In this document: piece after piece, positions 1 to 6,111 of the stretch | How the letters are laid out: every line of letters starts with the position of its first letter | Numbering within the stretch: position 1 is the first letter of the stretch | From: Chitinophagaceae bacterium | Lineage (GTDB): Bacteria; Bacteroidota; Bacteroidia; Chitinophagales; Chitinophagaceae | DNA length: 9,166 nucleotides | Assembly (NCBI GenBank): GCA_020846105.1 | Contig: JADLEN010000332.1 | Coordinates: forward strand, 1-9,166 | Direction of reading: 5' to 3' | The notes under the pieces: generated by a model | What the model was told of the DNA's origin: nothing | The model's input: the letters and a program-made list of their open reading frames with translations, nothing else | The model's database searches: none | Made by a program: the position numbers and the translations under genes

Positions 1-217
1 AGGAGGGGAATGTTTGTTGTGGATGGGTGTGGTTTGTTGGTGGTGGTGTTTTTTTGCCAACGCGGTAAGCAAAGCTTAATAGCAAGATAAAAGCCTAAAC
101 CTGCGCGGGATGGCAGCTGTACCCCGCAGCGCAGCGAGGAGTACAAGCAACAGCCCGAGACCCAAAGCTGAATAGTTGCAAGCAGCTTAATCGCCCAAGA
201 GCCTGTGGTGATAATAG
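1..217. other. Intergenic region without a recognisable gene
   Basis: No convincing coding sequence is visible on either strand. Bases 11-57 are strongly G/T-rich on the + strand (a single A) and end in a T run. All three forward frames are open from the left edge but stop between 66 and 90 and give low-complexity peptides rich in Gly, Val, Trp and Cys, so I do not call the tail of an upstream gene, although one entering from the left cannot be excluded. The rest contains a bulged hairpin (listed separately) and AT-richer spacer. No tRNA-like cloverleaf and no hairpin followed by a T run was found. Confidence 0.5.
106..163 (+). repeat. Structured hairpin element, probably a dispersed Bacteroidota repeat
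   Basis: The core hairpin at 116-148 has arms GC-TGTAC-CC-CGC and GCG-A-GG-A-GTACA-A-GC: 12 base pairs, three single bulged A residues (137, 140, 146), all on the 3' arm, and a six-base loop AGCGCA (128-133). An outer CGGG (106-109) can pair with CCCG (154-157), and the element ends in GAGACCC. The general layout, GGGAT at the left, a variable hairpin, then AGCCCGA..CCC at the right, resembles short intergenic repeats that I recall being common in Bacteroidota genomes; that link is from memory and is inference. There is no T tract after the stem, so it does not look like a standard intrinsic terminator. It may be the 3' end of the upstream transcript, a REP-like repeat or a structured leader. 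Confidence 0.5.
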
Positions 218-249
218 TTGGGATGCTAGTGGATAATGGATTACTTTTG
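218..249 (+). promoter_or_regulatory. Promoter for the DUF445-ABC operon
   Basis: TACTTTTG at 242-249 matches the Bacteroidota -7 consensus TAnnTTTG exactly. A TTG at 218-220 lies 21 nt upstream and can serve as the -33 element; the spacing is within the range described for this phylum. The expected transcription start is near 254-256, giving a leader of about 37 nt before the ATG at 292. That start also argues against the upstream in-frame GTG at 265, which would have a leader of only about 10 nt. Confidence 0.6.
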
Positions 250-291
250 TGAAGCAGCGCCGAGGTGCTAATAAAGGATAGTGAAATAATT

Positions 292-891
292 ATGAGTGTA
301 ATGATGTGGTTTTTGCCGATAATATCGGCTTTTATAGGTTGGTTTACGAATTGGGTGGCTATCAAGATGCTTTTTCACCCGAAGGAGCCAAGGTGGATAT
401 TGGGTATGCGGATACAAGGCATTTTTCCGAAGGGGCAACAACAGTTTGCCCAGAAAATGGGCGTGCTGGTGGCCAAAGAGCTGCTACACTTTGACGAGAT
501 AGCAGATAAACTGAGCGACCCTAAACAAATAGCCGAGCTGCGGCCACATATAGAAGGGCATATAAGCAACTTTCTAGAGCATAAACTGAAAGAAAAGCTG
601 CCTGTGATAGCTATGTTTGTAGGGGCGGGCACGATAGATAAGATAAAAGAAGGACTGCTAGAAGAAATAGATGAGATGCTGCCCGAGCTGATGAAACAGT
701 ATGCCGAAAAGCTAAAAACCAAGATAGATATAGAAGCGATGGTGACGGAAAAGGTGGCCAACTTCTCTAGCGATAAGCTAGAAGAGATACTGGTGAGCAT
801 AATGAAGAAGGAATTTAGATTTGTAGAGATAATAGGAGCAGTGCTGGGCTTTGTGATAGGGCTGTTGCAGATATTGATAACACAGTTGTAA
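292..891 (+). CDS. DUF445 family membrane protein
   Basis: The 199-residue product has the hallmark N-terminal signature of the DUF445 (YheB-like) family: GWFTNWVAIKMLFHP (16-30) followed by QGIFPKGQ (42-49). A membrane segment covers about residues 5-23, the middle (about 50-175) is charged, Lys/Glu-rich and likely helical, and a second membrane segment lies at about 178-197, so the protein is probably a two-anchor inner-membrane protein with a helical middle. The molecular function of the family is not established; a link to the envelope is an inference. I prefer ATG 292 over GTG 265 because AAAGGA (273-278) lies upstream of 292 and the promoter is too close to 265. It is the first gene of an operon, 16 nt before the ABC ATPase. 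By hand count 22 of its 24 Ile codons are ATA. Family call is firm; role unknown. Confidence 0.9.
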   Translation: MSVMMWFLPIISAFIGWFTNWVAIKMLFHPKEPRWILGMRIQGIFPKGQQQFAQKMGVLVAKELLHFDEIADKLSDPKQIAELRPHIEGHISNFLEHKLKEKLPVIAMFVGAGTIDKIKEGLLEEIDEMLPELMKQYAEKLKTKIDIEAMVTEKVANFSSDKLEEILVSIMKKEFRFVEIIGAVLGFVIGLLQILITQL

Positions 892-900
892 AACATAAAA

Positions 901-906
901 GAAGGA
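901..906 (+). promoter_or_regulatory. Shine-Dalgarno-like site unusually close to the start
   Basis: GAAGGA directly precedes the ABC ATPase ATG with only one base between. This is much shorter than the usual 5-9 nt, so it is doubtful that it works as a classical ribosome binding site. There is no better in-frame start: the ABC N-terminal strand begins within the first few residues after this ATG, so the start call stands. Weak dependence on Shine-Dalgarno pairing is usual for Bacteroidota. Confidence 0.3.
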
Positions 907-907
907 T

Positions 908-1678
908 ATGAAACCAATACTGACCTTGCAAAATGTGAGCAAGCAATATGGCGATAAAACAGTGCTGAACGATGTGACCCTAGATATATACCCCGGGCAG
1001 GTAATAGGCTATATAGGCCCCAATGGTGCGGGCAAAAGCACAACTGTGAAAATACTGACAGGCGTAATACAAGACTATACGGGCACCGTGCTGCTGAATG
1101 GTGTGGATATAAAAGAAGACATACTAGCCCTGAAACAAATGATAGGCTATGTGCCGGAGCTGGCAGATATATATGACCTGCTAACGCCCAACGAGTATCT
1201 GCACTTTGTGGGTGCGCTGTACCATATGCCCGATGCACTGATAAAGGAGCGTAGTGGACGGATACTGAAAGCTTTTGGGCTGCAAGATAATATAGACCAA
1301 AGGATGGACCGCTTCTCTAAAGGGATGCGGCAGAAGGTGCTGCTAACAAGTGGGCTGCTGCACAACCCCGAGATAGTGATACTAGACGAGCCTATGAGTG
1401 GCCTAGATGCCAATGCAGTGATAGTGGTGAAAGAGCTGCTACAGGTGCTGAAGCAAGAGGGCAAAACGATATTCTACTGCTCGCATATGATGGATGTGGT
1501 GGAGCGTGTGAGCGACCGCATAGTGCTGATAGACAAGGGCACAATAATAGCCAATGGTACTATAGAAGCGCTGAGAGCGGGTAGCGATAGCTCGCTAGAA
1601 AAGATATTTGCACAAATGACTACTGGCGAAAACCTGAATGCTACGGCGGGGGATATAGCTGCGGCTATGAAAGGCTAA
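908..1678 (+). CDS. ABC transporter ATP-binding protein (ABC-2/GldA-like type)
   Basis: This 256-residue ATPase supplies energy to an ABC transporter at the inner membrane. All core motifs are present: Walker A GPNGAGKST (37-45), Q-loop region YVPE (81-84) with Glu in place of Gln, ABC signature FSKGMRQK (136-143), Walker B IVILDEP (156-162) with catalytic E161, D-loop SGLD (164-167) and switch H193 in CSHMMD. The Glu Q-loop and SKGM signature are typical of GldA/CcmA-like ATPases that partner with ABC-2-type membrane subunits, so this is more likely an exporter or envelope-acting system than an importer. The tail after about residue 225 is short and low in conserved features. It sits 16 nt after the DUF445 gene and 13 nt before a large membrane protein, its probable partner. 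All 24 Ile codons are ATA by my count. Substrate unknown. Confidence 0.93.
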   Translation: MKPILTLQNVSKQYGDKTVLNDVTLDIYPGQVIGYIGPNGAGKSTTVKILTGVIQDYTGTVLLNGVDIKEDILALKQMIGYVPELADIYDLLTPNEYLHFVGALYHMPDALIKERSGRILKAFGLQDNIDQRMDRFSKGMRQKVLLTSGLLHNPEIVILDEPMSGLDANAVIVVKELLQVLKQEGKTIFYCSHMMDVVERVSDRIVLIDKGTIIANGTIEALRAGSDSSLEKIFAQMTTGENLNATAGDIAAAMKG

Positions 1679-1691
1679 AAGAAAAGAAACA

Positions 1692-3404
1692 ATGAACAAA
1701 GTATTGCTGTTTTTGATATTGCTACCCAAGGGCCTATGGCGCATGCTGGGGGCCGACGTGGCGCAACTGCGTGCGGTGCTAGGCGCCAAGCTAATGCTGG
1801 ACGATAGGCGGCCAATGGCTATGGGCAAGGGGCAGGGGGCAAAGAAAAAGCCTTTCAAATTTATGACGGCGCTGAGTGTGCTGATATCGGTGGTGATAGG
1901 CTTTATGTATATCATACCGCTGATGATGACGGATAAGTTTATGGGCTTGTGGCTGTACTTTACTGTGTTTTTGCTGATGCTGAGCTTTATGCTGATAAGC
2001 GATTTCTCTACCGTCTTGTTTGACAAGAGAGACAACAGCATATTGCTGCCAAGACCGGTAAACGAGCGCACGCTGCTGCTGTCGCGCTTGCTGCATATGT
2101 TTATCTACTTGTTTCGGATAGTGTTTCCGATGAGTCTTGCTGGCTGGGTGGTGCTGGGCTATGCCAAAGGCTGGGCAGCAGCATTGTGGTTTCCGGTAAT
2201 GATATTGCAGCTTACGGTAATAGCCTTGTTTTTGGTGAATGCCTGCTACCTAATGATACTGCGCTTTGCAAAGCCTGGGCGCTTTAAAGATATTATCAAC
2301 TATTTTCAGATAGCGTTTTCGGTGTTGTTTTTTGCCTGTGTGTACCTAATGCCAAGGGCTATGAACAATACAGACTTTCAGGAGATGAAACATACAGACT
2401 ATGCATGGGCTGTATATACACCTACCTATTGGCTATCGGCGGCATGGAGCTGGATAGAAACCGATAAACTGTCTGCCGCTACAAAATGGATAAGTATCTT
2501 GGCCATAGTAGGGCCTCTGCTATTGGTGTGGTTAATAGTGAAATACCTATCGCCAAGTTTTGCAAAACGAATAGGTAATATAGACGATGAAAGAACGGAA
2601 GGGAAGGCAGAGGAGGGCGCTACGATAGCTGTGACTGCTGTAGCTAAAAAAGATAAACTGTACCTGAAACTAGCTGCACTGCTGAATAAAAACCCGTTGT
2701 CGAAAGCGGGGTTTATCATAGCGTGGTTGCAAACGACTAGGAGTAGAAATTTTAAAATGCGGGTGTACCCAACCTTTGCCTATGTGCCGGTGTACTTTGT
2801 GTACCTCATATCGCAAAGCAAAAAGCCACTATCAGAAGTGTGGGAAGGCCTACCGCAGAGCAGCACCCATATATTGCTACTGTACATGACCTCTTTTATA
2901 GTACTACAACTACTGTCTATGCTGGTGTATAGCGACCAATACAAAGCGTCTTGGGTATATTATAGCAGCCCCATAGCTAGGCCAGGTGATGTGATGGTAG
3001 GAGCATTTAAAGGGGTATGGCTAAAGTATTTTATACCCATGTTTGCAGTGGTGAGTGGCTTTGTGTTTTGGGTATGGGGCATAGGGTCTTTACTGGATAT
3101 TGCATTGGCTTTTATAAATATTACCCTACTAGCACTGAGTGTGCTGCGTATAGCCTATAGGCGCTTGCCCTTCTCTGCTATGGAGCGGATGAATGAGAAA
3201 GGGAATCGGTTTTTCAAAACAATGTTTGTAATGATATTGCCTATGGGCTTGGGCTTTGGTCACTACTGGACTACCATAACACCTTGGCTATGGTGGATGA
3301 AACTCGTGTTTATACTGCTATCTTCTATACTACTATGGCTGCTATGGGATAGCTATAAGCACACTAGCTGGGACGAGGTGAAGAAAGTAGATTTATCTTC
3401 GTAG
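1692..3404 (+). CDS. Probable ABC exporter membrane subunit
   Basis: A 570-residue polytopic protein with about 12 hydrophobic segments, roughly at 58-78, 84-106, 131-154, 160-190, 204-222, 266-287, 354-376, 391-413, 441-461, 464-486, 508-528 and 532-552. A charged linker at about 288-335 splits it into two halves. Each half has a polar segment after its second helix: DKRDNSILLPRPVNERT (111-127) in the first and SDQYKASWVYYSSPIARPGD (414-433) in the second. Both share an acidic start, a Pro-containing core and a following hydrophobic segment, as in large ABC exporter permeases where this loop may contact the ATPase. The start 13 nt after the ATPase stop makes it the likely transport partner. 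I cannot assign a substrate or an exact family; a relation to the putative ABC exporter families is inference. The gene ends just before a new promoter, so it probably closes the first operon. Confidence 0.75.
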   Translation: MNKVLLFLILLPKGLWRMLGADVAQLRAVLGAKLMLDDRRPMAMGKGQGAKKKPFKFMTALSVLISVVIGFMYIIPLMMTDKFMGLWLYFTVFLLMLSFMLISDFSTVLFDKRDNSILLPRPVNERTLLLSRLLHMFIYLFRIVFPMSLAGWVVLGYAKGWAAALWFPVMILQLTVIALFLVNACYLMILRFAKPGRFKDIINYFQIAFSVLFFACVYLMPRAMNNTDFQEMKHTDYAWAVYTPTYWLSAAWSWIETDKLSAATKWISILAIVGPLLLVWLIVKYLSPSFAKRIGNIDDERTEGKAEEGATIAVTAVAKKDKLYLKLAALLNKNPLSKAGFIIAWLQTTRSRNFKMRVYPTFAYVPVYFVYLISQSKKPLSEVWEGLPQSSTHILLLYMTSFIVLQLLSMLVYSDQYKASWVYYSSPIARPGDVMVGAFKGVWLKYFIPMFAVVSGFVFWVWGIGSLLDIALAFINITLLALSVLRIAYRRLPFSAMERMNEKGNRFFKTMFVMILPMGLGFGHYWTTITPWLWWMKLVFILLSSILLWLLWDSYKHTSWDEVKKVDLSS

Positions 3405-3430
3405 GCACAGAGCACAATTACTTATTTTTG
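3398..3430 (+). promoter_or_regulatory. Promoter for pepT and probably the downstream genes
   Basis: TATTTTTG at 3423-3430 matches the Bacteroidota -7 consensus TAnnTTTG. The -33 position is weak: TTCG at 3398-3401, 21 nt upstream, overlaps the end of the permease gene and differs from TTG. The expected transcription start is near 3436, leaving a leader of about 25 nt. That leader is A/T-rich and has no Shine-Dalgarno sequence; the bases before the ATG are AAAACAACAACA, an unstructured A-rich context typical of well-translated Bacteroidota genes. No terminator hairpin is seen between 3405 and 3423, so read-through from the upstream operon is possible. Confidence 0.6.
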
Positions 3431-3460
3431 CAGCATTAAAATTTTATTAAAACAACAACA

Positions 3461-4708
3461 ATGGCAATAAATAACTACCAACATAGCACCGCCGAGCGCC
3501 TGATGCGCTACGTGCAGATAGACACCCAAAGCGATGCATCATCGCCCACACAACCAAGTACCGAAAAACAAAAAGACCTGAGCCGTGTGCTTGTAGAAGA
3601 ATTGCTAGCACTAGGTATTAAAGATGCCGAGCTAGATGAACACGGGTATGTATATGCTACTATCCCTGCAACAATTACAGATGAGCTGCCAACAATATGC
3701 TATTGTGCGCACGTAGATACTGCGCCAGACTGTAGCGGCAAAGATGTGAAGCCAATACTACACCGCAACTACAACGGCGAGGATATAGTATTGCCAGACG
3801 ACAACTCGATAGTAATAAGCAGCAACAGACACCCTTACCTAAAGCAAAGAATAGGCGATGATATAATAACTGCAAGTGGCAAGACACTCTTGGGTGCCGA
3901 TGACAAAGCAGGCGTAGCCATCATCATGGATGTAGCACAATATTTGATGGCACACCCCGAAGTGCCCCATGGCAAAATCAGGATACTTTTTACCCCAGAC
4001 GAAGAAGTGGGAAGAGGTGTGAATGCCGTAGATATGAAGCGCTTGGCAGCAGACTATGGCTATACCCTAGATGGCGGAGAAAGAGGCCACTTGGAAGGAG
4101 AAAATTTTAGCGCAGATGCTGCAGTAGTAACCTTTAATGGTGTGAGTGCCCACCCCGGATATGCCAAAGGCAAGATGGTAAATGCGATGAAAGTGGCAGG
4201 TTTGTTTTTGAGCAAGCTGCCCACGAAAGAGTGGTGCCCAGAAAGCACAAGCGGTATGGAAGGCTTTGTGCATCCTATGGCTATGGAAGGCGAGCTAGAA
4301 CAAGCCAAAGTGACCTTTATAATCCGCGACTTTGATACCGCACAGCTGGAAGTGCACGAGAACAAGCTGCGCACAATAGCAGAAGAAGCAGTGGCACATT
4401 TCCCCGGAGCAACCTTTGACATGGAGGTAAAAGAACAATACCGCAATATGAAAGAGATATTGGTGCACCACCCACAAGTGATGGCCAATGCCGAAGAAGC
4501 CTATAAGCGTGCAGGTTTTGCGCCAGAGCGTATCAGCATTCGTGGTGGTACGGATGGTTCTAGGCTATCGTTTATGGGTATGCCATGCCCCAATATTTTT
4601 ACAGGAGAGATGGGCATACATTCTAAGCAAGAATACGTGAGCGTGCAGGATATGAATGCTGCCGTATCTATTTGTGTTCATCTTGCTCAGGTATGGGCTG
4701 GCAAGTAA
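3461..4708 (+). CDS. pepT: Peptidase T (tripeptide aminopeptidase)
   Basis: A 415-residue cytoplasmic dizinc aminopeptidase of the M20B family, which removes the N-terminal residue from tripeptides as a late step in peptide breakdown. The full M20 active site is present: metal ligand H84 and D86 in AHVDT, bridging D147 in GADDKAG, general base E181 and metal ligand E182 in TPDEEVG, D204 in LDGG, and H387 near the C-terminus in GIHSKQE. The PepT-specific stretches IIRDFD (287-292), RGGTDG (361-366), SFMG.PCPN.FTG (370-382) and SAHPGYAKG (229-237, dimerisation lid domain) are all recognisable. Length matches the family. There is no signal peptide. The start is the only ATG behind the promoter. 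Its stop lies 8 nt before the next gene, so it probably heads an operon. Fifteen of 26 Ile codons are ATA, intermediate between the genes on either side. Confidence 0.97.
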   Translation: MAINNYQHSTAERLMRYVQIDTQSDASSPTQPSTEKQKDLSRVLVEELLALGIKDAELDEHGYVYATIPATITDELPTICYCAHVDTAPDCSGKDVKPILHRNYNGEDIVLPDDNSIVISSNRHPYLKQRIGDDIITASGKTLLGADDKAGVAIIMDVAQYLMAHPEVPHGKIRILFTPDEEVGRGVNAVDMKRLAADYGYTLDGGERGHLEGENFSADAAVVTFNGVSAHPGYAKGKMVNAMKVAGLFLSKLPTKEWCPESTSGMEGFVHPMAMEGELEQAKVTFIIRDFDTAQLEVHENKLRTIAEEAVAHFPGATFDMEVKEQYRNMKEILVHHPQVMANAEEAYKRAGFAPERISIRGGTDGSRLSFMGMPCPNIFTGEMGIHSKQEYVSVQDMNAAVSICVHLAQVWAGK

Positions 4709-4716
4709 TATTATAA

Positions 4717-6108
4717 ATGCAAATTACTACACAAGACCATCGCCGATATATAGGAGTTGCAGCAACAATTTGCTATCTACTATTATTGGCGATGGCTTTG
4801 TATTTTTATAAAGAGCGTATCTTTTTTTCGGATACGGGTTTTTATATTTTCGAGATGGTGCGCACAGGCAACTTCACGATACAGCATGGTAGGTTTGTGG
4901 CTTATTTTACCGAGATTTTTCCGATAGGCATGCGGCGCCTGGAAATGCCGCTCGCGTCTATTGTAATGGCTCACTCTATTAGTTTTGTGCTGCTCAATAT
5001 TGCAGGCTTTGTGGTGTTGTACAAAGGTTTCAAGCAACATTATCTGGCACTAGCATTTTTGTTTTTCAATGTGCTGATGGCTAGGCATACTTTTTATTAT
5101 TGCCTTTCGGAGTTGGTGCAAGGTGTTACTTTTTTCTTCTTTTATATTGCGCTATTGATGCAGTTGCATAATAGGCAAAAGGCGCGGTGGTGGCAGTGGC
5201 TGCTGGCTATATTGTCATTGGTGGTTGCTGTTTTTTCGCACCCAATGATGTTGTTTTATCCGGTGTTTATACTTAGCTATTTGGTGCTTAAATATCGTGC
5301 TAAGTCTAAAGTTTTTATCATTGGAGGCATAGTGTATGGCTTGTTTCAGTTCCTGAAAATGCACTTTTTTAAAAGTCCTTACGATGTAGGAGCTACACAG
5401 CGCTTTTATGATGGTTTGGCATTGTTGCCACACTTTTACAAGACCACAGCTTTTAAAGATTTGGTAGAATATTTTATCAAAGACTACTATCTCATAGCCG
5501 TATTGATGATAGCGACATTGGTGTATTATTTGAGGCAAAAGCAATGGATAATGTTTGCTTTTATATTGTCTTATAGCATTGGCTTTTTAATAATCAATAT
5601 TATTACAGAGCCAAATGGCACTTTTCAGTTTTACCTAGAGGCGCGGTATATTTTGTTTTCTCTTTTTGTGATATTTCCTTTGGTGTATGATGTGCTGGGA
5701 GCCTTACATCCCAAATTGTGGATTGCTTTGGTAACTGCTTGTTTGGCTATTTCTTTGTTAGGCATTTTCAACACGCATGGCAAGTACAGCGCACGGGTAG
5801 CTATGATGAACAGCTTGCTACAAGAGATGGCAGCAAAGGGCCAAGAAAAAATTATTGTTCCGCAAGGCGCACTGCCAGTACATTTGGTAATGATGACTTG
5901 GCCAGTAGCGTACGAATGTTGGGGGCTTTCTATGATATCGCAAGGCGTATCTCGTGGGGTTATTATTTCAGAGAATGATCAACAGTTTGCGCAATTTCCG
6001 AGCAGTAAAAAAGGATTTTTATCTATCAACGGTTATATGCCCTACTGCGAGTTTCCGAACAAATATTTTATCTTCAAAGACAGTGCTAATTACTATCAGA
6101 ACTATTAA
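4717..6108 (+). CDS. Polytopic membrane protein of unknown function, GT-C-like layout
   Basis: A 463-residue integral membrane protein with about 11 hydrophobic segments, roughly at 11-31, 79-102, 109-122, 134-150, 159-174, 176-192, 198-214, 257-272, 277-296, 310-328 and 333-351, followed by a soluble tail of about 110 residues. After the first helix comes FFSDTGFYIF (36-45), placing Asp39 in the first large loop, where GT-C fold glycosyltransferases (lipid-phosphate-sugar users) carry their catalytic acid. The long loop (32-78), the LSE motif (130-132) and the conserved-looking SHPMM (174-178) fit that layout. This is fold-level inference only; I recognise no specific family. The tail has TWPVAYECWGLS (394-405) and several aromatic residues. 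The gene is 8 nt after pepT and 3 nt before the M1 peptidase gene, so it is almost surely co-transcribed with the latter. No Shine-Dalgarno sequence is visible. Base and codon use is more AT-rich than in the genes before it. Confidence 0.7.
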   Translation: MQITTQDHRRYIGVAATICYLLLLAMALYFYKERIFFSDTGFYIFEMVRTGNFTIQHGRFVAYFTEIFPIGMRRLEMPLASIVMAHSISFVLLNIAGFVVLYKGFKQHYLALAFLFFNVLMARHTFYYCLSELVQGVTFFFFYIALLMQLHNRQKARWWQWLLAILSLVVAVFSHPMMLFYPVFILSYLVLKYRAKSKVFIIGGIVYGLFQFLKMHFFKSPYDVGATQRFYDGLALLPHFYKTTAFKDLVEYFIKDYYLIAVLMIATLVYYLRQKQWIMFAFILSYSIGFLIINIITEPNGTFQFYLEARYILFSLFVIFPLVYDVLGALHPKLWIALVTACLAISLLGIFNTHGKYSARVAMMNSLLQEMAAKGQEKIIVPQGALPVHLVMMTWPVAYECWGLSMISQGVSRGVIISENDQQFAQFPSSKKGFLSINGYMPYCEFPNKYFIFKDSANYYQNY

Positions 6109-6111
6109 ATA

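Noticed and set aside
265..291. Upstream GTG start for the DUF445 gene
   Set aside because: It would leave a leader of only about 10 nt after the predicted transcription start, lacks a ribosome binding site, and adds nine residues before the family's usual N-terminus.
375..1238. Long open frame of 287 codons on the - strand
   Set aside because: It lies opposite two clearly recognised genes (DUF445 and the ABC ATPase) and its product is Ser/Ile/Cys-rich without motifs. The strong ATA/CTG codon bias of the sense genes keeps this frame free of stops.
3434..3449. AT-rich palindrome-like AAAATTTT as a possible terminator or operator
   Set aside because: The stem is four A/T pairs without a loop, too weak for a terminator, and it fits a plain A/T-rich leader.
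5718..5978. Open frame of 86 codons on the + strand
   Set aside because: It is out of frame within the 463-residue membrane protein gene, which has a consistent membrane topology through this part.
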